DNA of 64,000 bases, taken from assembly GCF_022846435.1 (NCBI RefSeq), contig NZ_AP025627.1:3134001-3198000 (forward strand). Direction: 5' to 3'. Under the pieces are notes generated by a model. That model searched no databases. It was not told the origin of the DNA and saw only the letters and a program-made list of their open reading frames with translations. Shown piece by piece: positions 8,279 through 15,410 of the stretch (within the stretch, counting starts at the first letter, position 1; every line of letters starts with the position of its first letter). The translations under genes and the position numbers were made by a program. The DNA comes from Parageobacillus sp. KH3-4 (GTDB lineage Bacteria; Bacillota; Bacilli; Bacillales; Anoxybacillaceae).

Positions 8279-8839
8279 ATGCATGATGAACAACATCTTT
8301 TGCTTCAATGCAAGCAAGGAAACAAAGACGCTTTTTACCTGCTTGTTTCCCCGCATTTAGCGAAAGCATACCGGCTCGCTTTTACGATTCTGCGCTCGCA
8401 CTATGATGCCGAAGACGTGGTGCAAAATAGTTTACTCGAAGTGTATCGTGCCATCAACGCAAATAAAGAAATCCGCCATTTCGCGTCATGGTTTTATCGC
8501 CTTGTCACGCATCGCGCCATTGATTTGGCACGCAAAATCGGAAAAGAAAGGCAATACGCCGAAATCAGCGATGTGCTTCCGTTTTTATCGAATTCTCACC
8601 ACTTGCCCATTGACGAAGTGATCAATAAAGAAGAGGAGCAGGAACTTTTGGCGCATATTCTTAAGCTCGACATCAAGTACCGCGTTATTCTTGTGCTTTA
8701 TTACTATCAAAACATGAAAATTAGCGAGATTGCTGAACTTCTCCAAATCAAAGAAGGCACGGTGAAATCGCGGCTGTTTCAAGCGCGGAACTTCCTTTAC
8801 CAATATTTTCAAAAAGAACGGAAGGAGGAACTTCGATGA
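8279..8839 (+). CDS. ECF-type RNA polymerase sigma factor
   Basis: 186 residues after choosing ATG 8279, seven bases behind AAAGGATG. Region 2 spans about residues 20-90 (HYDAEDVVQNSLLEVYRAI and FASWFYRLVTHRAIDLARK). Region 4 spans about 125-175 and includes YRVILVLYYYQNMKISEIAELLQIKEGTVKSRLFQAR, the helix-turn-helix that reads the -35 element. The last four bases overlap the start of the DUF4179 gene, its likely membrane anti-sigma partner. The signal sensed is unknown. Confidence 0.93.
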   Translation: MHDEQHLLLQCKQGNKDAFYLLVSPHLAKAYRLAFTILRSHYDAEDVVQNSLLEVYRAINANKEIRHFASWFYRLVTHRAIDLARKIGKERQYAEISDVLPFLSNSHHLPIDEVINKEEEQELLAHILKLDIKYRVILVLYYYQNMKISEIAELLQIKEGTVKSRLFQARNFLYQYFQKERKEELR

Positions 8840-10383
8840 ATTCCCACGATGATTTAGTAAAACAAAAGATAGAAAGCTCGATCAATCATATTCCCGTTCC
8901 GGAAAGTATTTTTGCTTTTGCCAAAGAACTTCCTTTCCAAATGGAAAAGCAACAAAATCCGAAACTCATACGTAAACCGAAATGGCGAAAATGGCTGGCG
9001 GCTGCTGCCGCTTCCATCTTCATTGGAATTTCAACGGGGGCTTATATTTCTCCGACATTCGCCGCCTATATTAAATCCTTTTTCATCCGTCCTGAACTTG
9101 ACGAAGGCTTACAAACCGCCGCAAAAGAAGGATTCTCGCAAAAAACGGAAGCCGCTGTCACTGATCACGGTATTACGTTTAGAATCAAAGAAGTCATGGC
9201 GGATACGAATCGCCTTATTTTTACGTATAGCCTTGAAGACAAAAACGGGAAATCGATCGACCCAACGATTCTTTTTGAAAAAAATCAATGGGGACCGGAA
9301 CGAACAATGTATTTCGTGAAGGGCCTAGACGCATTTTACATTACAAATGAGAAAGGGGAAATCGTATCCACATATACAACATATCAAACAAAAACGGGAA
9401 GAATGGTTTCGCAATCTATTGATCAAGTATTCCCACACGGCCATTACGCTGATCTTATGTTCGCATTAAAAGATAAAGCCCGCGAGGCAAAACGGCTTTT
9501 CATTTATATCGATATCCATCAGATCGGTGCAGTCGAAGGACAATGGAAACTTAAAATTCCAGTTAATATGAATAAAAGCATGGCGGCTACAAAAACCATC
9601 CCGGTCGACAAAACGTATGTAACAAAAGACGGATTGCAAGTCACCGTAAAAAATCTCGTCCATTCACCTACATTAACAAGCATTGATATAGAAACGTCAT
9701 GGACGGAGGAAGGAAAAGAACGGCTAAAAAGCCACCCAGAATACTGGCTTGGTAGCCAAATGTTTTATCAGCCGCTATTCGATATTGTAGATGGCAACGG
9801 AAATATCATCGCGACATCTCTTCCAAGAGGCGATATTAAAAAATCAAAACGGCCAGTATTTGTGGAGGAAAAAGCCCCTTCTTCCCAGCGTTCCGATATC
9901 ATCCGCTGGCGCTATTCGTTCCTCCCATTTTCACCAAACGGAACATATACATTTGTATTTCGCGGGGTCGAAAGAACGGAATTTCCAAATCAATCGCTGA
10001 CGTTTTCTGTGGACGAATTGAAAAAACAGCCTGTTTTTCTCCGTTATAAAGGAAATACGCTTACGATTCATCAGTTACGATTAGGAGCAAATAAAGAGAA
10101 CGAACCAGTTGGGATATTAGAGGTAGAAACAAACGCTTATTTAGCCATGGATTTCCAACTAAGCGATGAGACACAGCACGTTTACGCGATCAACACGGAA
10201 GATTTTCGGCGGACAGCGATCATCAGCTACGACGAAAAGAAAATGATGTATAAAATAAAAAGCGATGCTGAAATAGAAGGAATGGACAAAATCCCGAAAC
10301 AGCTGACAATTACTTTAAAATCGGTAATCGTATTTGATCCAAGCGAGAATTGGCATGTTTCACTTCCTGTTAGAAATGAATAA
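8836..10383 (+). CDS. DUF4179 domain protein, probable membrane-anchored anti-sigma factor
   Basis: 515 residues. A short cytoplasmic N-terminus (about 50 residues) is followed by one membrane segment near residues 53-75 (WLAAAAASIFIGISTGAYI) and a large extracellular part containing the DUF4179 region (about 85-190) and a second beta-rich domain. Proteins of this kind sit directly behind an ECF sigma gene in many Firmicutes and are thought to hold the sigma factor at the membrane. Here the genes overlap by four bases (ATGA-type coupling), which supports the pairing. The anti-sigma function is inferred from context. The ligand is unknown. Confidence 0.82.
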   Translation: MNSHDDLVKQKIESSINHIPVPESIFAFAKELPFQMEKQQNPKLIRKPKWRKWLAAAAASIFIGISTGAYISPTFAAYIKSFFIRPELDEGLQTAAKEGFSQKTEAAVTDHGITFRIKEVMADTNRLIFTYSLEDKNGKSIDPTILFEKNQWGPERTMYFVKGLDAFYITNEKGEIVSTYTTYQTKTGRMVSQSIDQVFPHGHYADLMFALKDKAREAKRLFIYIDIHQIGAVEGQWKLKIPVNMNKSMAATKTIPVDKTYVTKDGLQVTVKNLVHSPTLTSIDIETSWTEEGKERLKSHPEYWLGSQMFYQPLFDIVDGNGNIIATSLPRGDIKKSKRPVFVEEKAPSSQRSDIIRWRYSFLPFSPNGTYTFVFRGVERTEFPNQSLTFSVDELKKQPVFLRYKGNTLTIHQLRLGANKENEPVGILEVETNAYLAMDFQLSDETQHVYAINTEDFRRTAIISYDEKKMMYKIKSDAEIEGMDKIPKQLTITLKSVIVFDPSENWHVSLPVRNE

Positions 10384-10384
10384 T

Positions 10385-10412
10385 AAAAAGCAGGGTGCTT
10401 CCCTGCTTTTTT
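10385..10412. terminator. Bidirectional terminator between DUF4179 gene and SMR gene
   Basis: AGCAGGG-TGCTT-CCCTGCT with A run before and T run after. It serves the two convergent genes. Confidence 0.85.
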
Positions 10413-10731
10413 ACTGCCCCGAAGTGAACTTCAACCCGATGATCCCAACAAGAATAAATAATAAAAAGAGCATTCTCGGCGCATTGACTGGCTCGTCTAA
10501 AAAGAGCATGCCGATGATGACCGCTCCCATCGCTCCGATTCCCGTCCATACCGCATAGGCAGTTCCGATTGGCAACATTTTTGTCGCTACCGATAAAAAA
10601 TAAAAGCTGGCAAGCGCACCGAAAACCGTAATAATGGACGGCACAAGCCGTGTAAATCCCATCGTATATTTCAGCGCAACCGCCCACACGACTTCGAAAA
10701 TGCCGGCAATGACTAAGTATACCCAAGCCAT
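10411..10731 (-). CDS. Small multidrug resistance (SMR) family protein, probable guanidinium exporter Gdx/SugE type
   Basis: 106-residue four-helix membrane protein. The motif AGIFEVVWAVALKY contains the invariant glutamate (E13) of SMR exporters, followed by GTAYAVWTGIGAMG and the FLDEPVN loop. ATG 10731 lies behind AAAGGAGTGAGGAAC. The frame continues upstream through the riboswitch but has no start signals there. A guanidine-I riboswitch directly upstream strongly indicates the Gdx (guanidinium/proton antiporter) subtype rather than a general multidrug pump. It appears to act as a homodimer gene, as no second SMR gene is adjacent. Confidence 0.93.
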   Translation of the reverse strand: MAWVYLVIAGIFEVVWAVALKYTMGFTRLVPSIITVFGALASFYFLSVATKMLPIGTAYAVWTGIGAMGAVIIGMLFLDEPVNAPRMLFLLFILVGIIGLKFTSGQ

Positions 10732-10754
10732 GTTCCTCACTCCTTTTGTGCCCA

Positions 10755-10885
10755 AAATAAAAAAGCCGCGAAGCAATATCGAATCGATATCCTCCCGGGC
10801 TTTTGTCCCTCCGTGTACGCGGAAACGCCGCGCGTTTTCTCTCGGTCGCAGACTGGCTGTCAAGCAGCCACGGAACCCTAGAAAA
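10755..10885 (-). ncRNA. Guanidine-I (ykkC) riboswitch with terminator
   Basis: The minus strand carries the ykkC consensus blocks CTAGGGTTCCG (10881-10871), GACCGAGAGAAAA, ACACGGAGGGACAAAAGCCCGGGAG. The 3' block AAAAGCCCGGGAG also forms the 5' arm of a terminator that ends in GGCTTTTTTATTTT (to about 10755), with an inner ATATCG/CGATAT stem. Guanidinium binding should therefore prevent termination and switch on the SMR exporter gene, which starts 24 bases further on. Confidence 0.93.
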
Positions 10886-11011
10886 CTTCTTATCCAGTTA
10901 TTTGCTATTATTGTAACATTTACGATTGCTTCCGGCAAATAAAAGGAGTTTTTTATGCTTTTGAAGAATATGAATAATGAAGGAAGTGACAAGAAAGGAG
11001 GAGCAATAGTC

Positions 11012-11491
11012 GTGCATGAAGTGCAGCGTCCATCTTGGTATGCGAATACGCTTGCCCTTATCATCGCCGCTGTTACGTGGTGCGGATTTATCCAGCAAAT
11101 CATGCTTGGGATCCCATTTGGCACGAAGCCGGCAAGCGATATAGAAATGTGGATCTTTTTTCTGCTGTTTGGCATTTGTTTTCCGCTCTTCTTTTTGTCG
11201 CTGAAACTAGTCACAAAAACAGAAAAAGAAGGAATTGTCATTCGTTTTTTCCCATTTCGCTCCCGCTTTATTCCGTATCAACAAATCAAAAACGTTCAAG
11301 TCCGACCTTATCATCCTATGCCCTACGGCGGCTGGGGAATTCGCTGGAGCTTGAAAAAAGGCCGTGCTTACACAATGAAAGGAAAGAGAGGAATATGGAT
11401 CGAGCTGACGGACGGGGACGGTTTGTACCTTGGCTCGCAAAAACCGGAAAAGCTTGCGAAATATATACAAAGAGAGTGTTTGCACCGCTAA
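11012..11491 (+). CDS. Small two-helix membrane protein with PH-like C-terminal domain, function unknown
   Basis: 159 residues from GTG 11012, placed ten bases behind AAAGGAGGAG. An upstream in-frame TTG/ATG (10955/10970) has no ribosome binding site. Two hydrophobic segments (about residues 12-35 and 48-70) precede a beta-rich part with RFFPFRSRFIPYQQIKNVQVRPY, which resembles bacterial PH-domain membrane proteins (YdbS/DUF304-like). I do not recognise a named family. Its transcript ends in the hairpin at 11471-11512. It is divergent from the guanidine riboswitch, with about 70 bases between. Confidence 0.7.
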   Translation: MHEVQRPSWYANTLALIIAAVTWCGFIQQIMLGIPFGTKPASDIEMWIFFLLFGICFPLFFLSLKLVTKTEKEGIVIRFFPFRSRFIPYQQIKNVQVRPYHPMPYGGWGIRWSLKKGRAYTMKGKRGIWIELTDGDGLYLGSQKPEKLAKYIQRECLHR

Positions 11492-11512
11492 CAGGCGAAC
11501 ACTCTCTTTTAT
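11471..11512 (+). terminator. Intrinsic terminator overlapping the end of the PH-like gene
   Basis: AGAGAGTGTT (11471-11480) pairs with AACACTCTCT (11499-11508), followed by TTTTAT. The stem includes the last codons. Confidence 0.75.
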
Positions 11513-11551
11513 ATTTCATCCAATCTGTTTTCGTAGAAAAAGCACATAAAG

Positions 11552-12412
11552 CTATTGTTGAATGATCAGCTCGATTTCGTTGCCAAACGGATCGCTCGTC
11601 AATACGCTATTTTCGTTTCGTCGCACCGATGCACCGATATGTTGCAGCCGTTCCGCAATCTTCTGCCGTTCTGTTTCGCCTGGAAGTAAAATAGAAAATA
11701 AACGTAACCCCACGGCATTCGTCGGCGGTGGCGGCGCCCCGACTCCGGCCCATGTATTGAGGCCGATATGATGATGATAGCCGCCTGCGGAAACGAACAA
11801 CGCGTGCGTTCCCATACGGATCGTTGGTTCAAAACCTAATGCTCTTACGTAGAAATCATATGCTTTCTCGATATCTGCCACGTGAAGATGAATGTGGCCG
11901 ATGCGCGTCTTCGGCGGAAGACCCGACCACACTTCCGTTCCTGACTGGGCGAGCAAGTCTCTCACATTTAACGGCTCAGTTACTCTTTTATACTCCCCAT
12001 TTTCTGTTTTCTCCCACTTTTCGCGCGGCCGGTCAGCATATATTTCGATTCCGTTTCCATCCGGGTCAGCCAAATAGACCGCTTCACTGAACAAATGATC
12101 AGACGCTCCTTGCAACGGATAACCGGTTTGCAATAGATGAAACAGCGACTGTGCAAGGCTTTTTCTATCCGGAACTAAAATCGCGAAATGATAAAGCCCC
12201 GTCGTCCGTGGCGGCTTCGGCACCGCATCCGCTTTTTCCTCAAGAACCACCAACGGGGTAGCCCCATCCGCTGTTAATATCGCTTCGTATTGATTTTTCC
12301 TCAATATGCGGAATCCAATGATTTCTGTGTAGAAACGAAGCGATCGTTCCAAATTGGATACGATGAGCTGAACATGCCCGATCGTTGTTTTAGGATGAAT
12401 AGTATCTTTCAT
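11552..12412 (-). CDS. Two-domain VOC (glyoxalase/extradiol dioxygenase) protein, CatE-like
   Basis: 286 residues from ATG 12412, eight bases behind GGAGG. The first domain (about 10-125) has GHVQLIVSNLERSLRFY, GLYHFAILV and DPDGNGIEIYADRP. The second (about 165-280) has GHIHLHVADIEKAYDFY, HHHIGLNTW and DPFGNEIELIIQQ. Histidine and glutamate positions match the metal-binding residues of this superfamily. Length and layout resemble the catechol-2,3-dioxygenase CatE of B. subtilis, but no catD-like gene is beside it. The next gene upstream on this strand is a broken ywnB-like gene. Confidence 0.85.
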   Translation of the reverse strand: MKDTIHPKTTIGHVQLIVSNLERSLRFYTEIIGFRILRKNQYEAILTADGATPLVVLEEKADAVPKPPRTTGLYHFAILVPDRKSLAQSLFHLLQTGYPLQGASDHLFSEAVYLADPDGNGIEIYADRPREKWEKTENGEYKRVTEPLNVRDLLAQSGTEVWSGLPPKTRIGHIHLHVADIEKAYDFYVRALGFEPTIRMGTHALFVSAGGYHHHIGLNTWAGVGAPPPPTNAVGLRLFSILLPGETERQKIAERLQHIGASVRRNENSVLTSDPFGNEIELIIQQ

Positions 12413-12429
12413 CGTTATAACCTCCATTT

Positions 12430-13051
12430 TTAATAGCCAACGGCAAAGCGCTTCCGACTAAAACGCGGATTTTCGCTTTCAGCAAGGATGGCTACAGCAA
12501 AGTTTTCCGCCGAAATCCGTCCTTCGCCATTTCCATGACCACAAGCCGGTCTGTATCCGTCCGATACGTTCCCGTCCGCTCTCCCGGTGCAATCGTCGCC
12601 GCTGGGCTTGCTTTGCCCAATTTAATTCTGTTTCTTGAAAATAAATTTCTAATGCTTCACGGTGGGGAAGCGCAATCGGTTTAGTAAAATCAGGAAAATC
12701 GGGGGTATCCACAAGCGGAACTCCCGGTGCAGCTTCCAAGCTGCCAGCTTCGCCGACCGCAATAAGACGATCCACTTCCGATTGTTTCCCCCATAGATGA
12801 ACGAACGGGTCGCCTCTATTAACGTCTTCTCCTCTCCCGCTTTCGGATCGAACACACTAATGACCGCGAACGACTTGAACAATTTATTTTCCTCAAAAAT
12901 ATCGCCGATCATGACATTCAACAGGTCATGTTTTGTTATTTAAATGCGACGGATCACGGACAATCGCTGTTACTTCATGTCCTCTTGATGAAGCTTCCGC
13001 TAAAATGCGCTGACCGATGCCAGTGGCACCAAACAAAGCAATTTTCTTCAA
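12430..13051 (-). pseudogene. NmrA/YwnB-like NAD(P)-binding oxidoreductase, multiply frameshifted
   Basis: Pieces of one SDR/NmrA-type protein lie in successive frames. They begin with a TTG-initiated LKKIALFGATGIGQRILAEA (Rossmann GxTGxxG) at 13051, then NVMIGDIFEENKLFKSF, DRLIAVGEAGSLEAAPG, SPAATIAPGERTGTY and finally NGEGRISAENFAVAIL ending at 12430. At least four single-base shifts are visible: an extra A near 12930, an extra G near 12790, shifts near 12615 and 12535. Some codons are also missing after FKSFA. In B. subtilis ywnB adjoins ywnA, as here with the Rrf2 gene, and its promoter retains the same palindrome as the regulator gene. It is clearly non-functional. Confidence 0.88.
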
Positions 13052-13088
13052 AAATAACCCCTTTCATATTATATGAGGAGGAAACATT

Positions 13089-13111
13089 GTTGTAACAATT
13101 ATAGTTACAAC
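13089..13111. promoter_or_regulatory. Rrf2 (YwnA-like) operator in front of the broken ywnB-like gene
   Basis: Perfect inverted repeat GTTGTAAC-N7-GTTACAAC. A near-identical copy lies at 13581-13601 in front of the Rrf2 gene itself. The shared palindrome and the gene pairing point to binding by that regulator (inferred). Confidence 0.7.
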
Positions 13112-13126
13112 TAGTTTAAAAAAAAA

Positions 13127-13567
13127 TTACAGACGATTTGCTGCGATTTTTTGCGCTAATGTCGTCACAATATCATGCAGGCGTATTTCTCGCAAAACGT
13201 TTTCCATTGCCGCTTGCGCCCGATGGAGGATGACTTCAAGAACAGCTTGAATATTTGCCCCTACCGGACATTGCGGGTTTGGATGTTCATGAATTTGAAA
13301 CAACTCTCCCTCTTCTACTACTTCGACCGCCCGATAAATGTCAAGCAGGGTAATCTCTTGCGTATCTTTCGTAAGAAACGATCCTCCTGTCCCCGGGCGG
13401 ACTTGAACAAATCCTGCTTTTTTTAGCTGGCCAATTACGCGCCGGACAACGACCGGATTCGTATTGACGCTTCCAGCGATCCATTCTGAAGTGCAATGCG
13501 CGTTTTTTTCTAATGCCAATAGAGCCAAAATGTGAATGGCAACAGCAAAACGACTGCTAATTTTCAT
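13127..13567 (-). CDS. ywnA: Rrf2 family transcriptional regulator, YwnA-like
   Basis: 146 residues from ATG 13567 behind GAGGAGGAAGTT. A winged helix-turn-helix covers about 1-85 (SRFAVAIHILALLAL, TSEWIAGSVNTNPVVVRRVIGQLKKAGFVQVRPGTGGSFL). A dimerisation helix follows. There is one cysteine near residue 100 (NPQCPVG) and no Fe-S cysteine triad as in IscR. This pattern matches the thiol/aldehyde-responsive YwnA/HypR-type members. It probably represses itself and the neighbouring, now broken, oxidoreductase through the TTGTAAC-N7-GTTACAA sites. Confidence 0.87.
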   Translation of the reverse strand: MKISSRFAVAIHILALLALEKNAHCTSEWIAGSVNTNPVVVRRVIGQLKKAGFVQVRPGTGGSFLTKDTQEITLLDIYRAVEVVEEGELFQIHEHPNPQCPVGANIQAVLEVILHRAQAAMENVLREIRLHDIVTTLAQKIAANRL

Positions 13568-13580
13568 AAACTTCCTCCTC

Positions 13581-13601
13581 TTGTAACCATTATAGTTACA
13601 A
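13581..13601. promoter_or_regulatory. Rrf2 autoregulatory operator
   Basis: TTGTAAC-N7-GTTACAA, 14 bases upstream of the Rrf2 start codon. It matches the site at 13089-13111 in 13 of 14 arm and spacer positions compared. Confidence 0.7.
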
Positions 13602-13734
13602 CAAAACATAAAGTCAACATGATAAATGTGCCTCCTTTGCAAATGCTTTGCATGATATGGATTTCGAGTTTTTTGGTTCATGCCTAAATACATAACCGCT
13701 CTAACATAGGAATAAGAATTCCCTGCGGCGATAA

Positions 13735-13760
13735 TAAAAATACTGCCATGATGGCAGTAT
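13735..13760 (-). terminator. Terminator of the AraC-VOC operon
   Basis: ATACTGCC-ATGAT-GGCAGTAT. On the minus strand it is followed by TTTTTATTAT. Confidence 0.8.
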
Positions 13761-13794
13761 AGCAAAGAATCTATTTTAAATTTAAAACTATTCT

Positions 13795-14157
13795 CTAGCC
13801 TTTTAGAATGAATTCATTCCCATCGATGTCCTTAAATTGTACAAATGTACCCCATTGCATTTTTTGCGGTTCTCCTAAAAATTCCACACCTCTAGCTTTC
13901 ATCATTTCGTACGTTCCGAAAACATCATCGCATTCAAACACAATAGACGCCTTTCTTTCTTTCCAATCTTTCATCATTGATTTTGGATAGATGACCAACG
14001 CCGTTTGCGCCCCTTTTGGAGCCACTTCTAGCCAGAAAGCATTCGGCCCCATTGGATGTTCAGCGACCACTTCAAACCCTACTTTTTCAGTCCAAAACTC
14101 TTTCGCTTTTTGCTGATCTTCTACATAAATAGCAACAGTCGCAATTCGTTTAATCAT
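13795..14157 (-). CDS. Single-domain VOC (glyoxalase-like) protein
   Basis: 120 residues from ATG 14157 behind GGGAGGCATTTTG. It has the typical beta-alpha-beta-beta-beta VOC pattern: RIATVAIYVEDQQKAKEFWTEKVGFEV at the start and FVQFKDIDGNEFILKG at the end, with the late glutamate position kept. Small VOC proteins include fosfomycin/bleomycin-type resistance proteins and isomerases, and no substrate can be assigned. It is second in an operon behind an AraC regulator (61 bases between), which probably controls it. Confidence 0.85.
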   Translation of the reverse strand: MIKRIATVAIYVEDQQKAKEFWTEKVGFEVVAEHPMGPNAFWLEVAPKGAQTALVIYPKSMMKDWKERKASIVFECDDVFGTYEMMKARGVEFLGEPQKMQWGTFVQFKDIDGNEFILKG

Positions 14158-14218
14158 CAAAATGCCTCCCTCAATCAACAGTTTTAGCTTGTCCATTTGT
14201 AATGTATCATATTTTGGC

Positions 14219-15034
14219 TTACTCATCTTGTAAAAAAACGACATCCCTTTTCATATGATTTCTCTCCATAGCAAGGATGCTATTTTTGAACTCAGTCGGT
14301 GTTATTCCCAGATACTTTCGAAAGTCTTTCGAAAAATGCGAGTAATCGTAATAACCATAATGAAATGCCAAATCGAGTACATCCATCTCCGGATGTTTGC
14401 GCAAGTGTTCTCTTGCGGCATTAAAACGGTAAATGGTTGCCATTTTCTTTGGAGAAAATCCGATAAACTCATTAAATTTGCGTTCCAGCTGCCTAAGCGA
14501 TAACCCTGTTAACTGTTCGAGATTTGGCAATGGAATCATTCCGTTTTCTTTCACGATCCACTTTGCTAATTCAGCGATAGGATGATAAGAAACAGTGCAG
14601 AGCTTTTCTAATAGGAAATGTTGCAATATGGAAATGGACTTCTCTAAACCCGCTTCAAACAAACGTTCTTCCAAAATCTCAGCATCCCCGCCAATTAAAT
14701 CTGATAAAGGAACGATTTGATTTCGCAAACTGTTCATCGAAATACGGAAAAATGGCGCAAATCCCCCGGGATGAAACCTCGCGCCAACCAGCTTAACTTT
14801 TCCAAAAGAGATTAAATTTGTATACTTCGTTAATGGGCCAATAAGAAAACTGTAAGAAAGAGTTTCATTGTTGGAATTTACATATCGGTCGCCAAAATGA
14901 AAAAGTAATTCAACATCCCCCTTTGCCCATAGTGCCTCACTAGGGCCAAATTGTTTATAATCACGCTCTAAGCACCAAAAACATTTTATAAATGGAGACA
15001 ACGCGCTTGGCGGTTTAAATTCCCGGTATATCAT
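14219..15034 (-). CDS. AraC family transcriptional regulator
   Basis: About 271 residues if ATG 15034 is used, 12 bases behind AAAGGA. Earlier in-frame ATGs at 15046, 15043 and 15076 are possible. The N-terminal part (DUF6597-like) has HFGDRYVNSNNETLSYSFLIGPLTKYTNL. The C-terminal 100 residues hold two helix-turn-helix motifs (GLSLRQLERKFNEFIGFSPKKMATIYRF and DLAFHYGYYDYSHFSKDFRKYLGITPTEFK). It lies directly upstream of the VOC gene and probably activates it. The inducer is unknown. Confidence 0.87.
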   Translation of the reverse strand: MIYREFKPPSALSPFIKCFWCLERDYKQFGPSEALWAKGDVELLFHFGDRYVNSNNETLSYSFLIGPLTKYTNLISFGKVKLVGARFHPGGFAPFFRISMNSLRNQIVPLSDLIGGDAEILEERLFEAGLEKSISILQHFLLEKLCTVSYHPIAELAKWIVKENGMIPLPNLEQLTGLSLRQLERKFNEFIGFSPKKMATIYRFNAAREHLRKHPEMDVLDLAFHYGYYDYSHFSKDFRKYLGITPTEFKNSILAMERNHMKRDVVFLQDE

Positions 15035-15362
15035 AATTTTCATCATTCCTTTTTCATGACTATTTAAAGCCAACATCTAATTCCATTTTGAGAAAAAAGT
15101 CGATGGAAAACAAGCAATGCCCATAATCCTGTCAAGCAGGCAATAAAAAAGCATATTAAGCTGCATTCCGCAAGAGGAAAGGACGTTCCGTTTTTCTTGG
15201 AAATGTCCGTGATCGTAATCCTCAAACTTATTACTCCCCTCCCTGAAACAGACTTTTTGACCATCTCCATCCTCACCTTCCATAAACATACGTTTGTAAT
15301 CTTCGGTATTAACTATGAAATAAATGTGAACATCATTGACAAAAGTAATACTCCTTCTTAAT

Positions 15363-15378
15363 ATACCGTATAGGGTAT
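15363..15378 (+). promoter_or_regulatory. CstR-type operator upstream of CoA-disulfide reductase
   Basis: ATACCGTATAGGGTAT, a near-palindrome 32 bases before the ATG at 15411. Very similar 16-base sites lie in front of every sulfur transcription unit between 24861 and 29770. It fits the CsoR/CstR-family operator type. Confidence 0.75.
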
Positions 15379-15410
15379 ATTATTAAGATTAATAATGGAG
15401 GGGAATCTTC

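Noticed and set aside
10732-11241. Long minus-strand open frame fused to the SMR gene
   Set aside because: It crosses the guanidine-I riboswitch and terminator; no start signals. The SMR gene begins at 10731.
15064-15289. Minus-strand open frames of 70 codons upstream of the AraC gene
   Set aside because: Two overlapping frames, no convincing ribosome site and no family recognised. They may be remnants.
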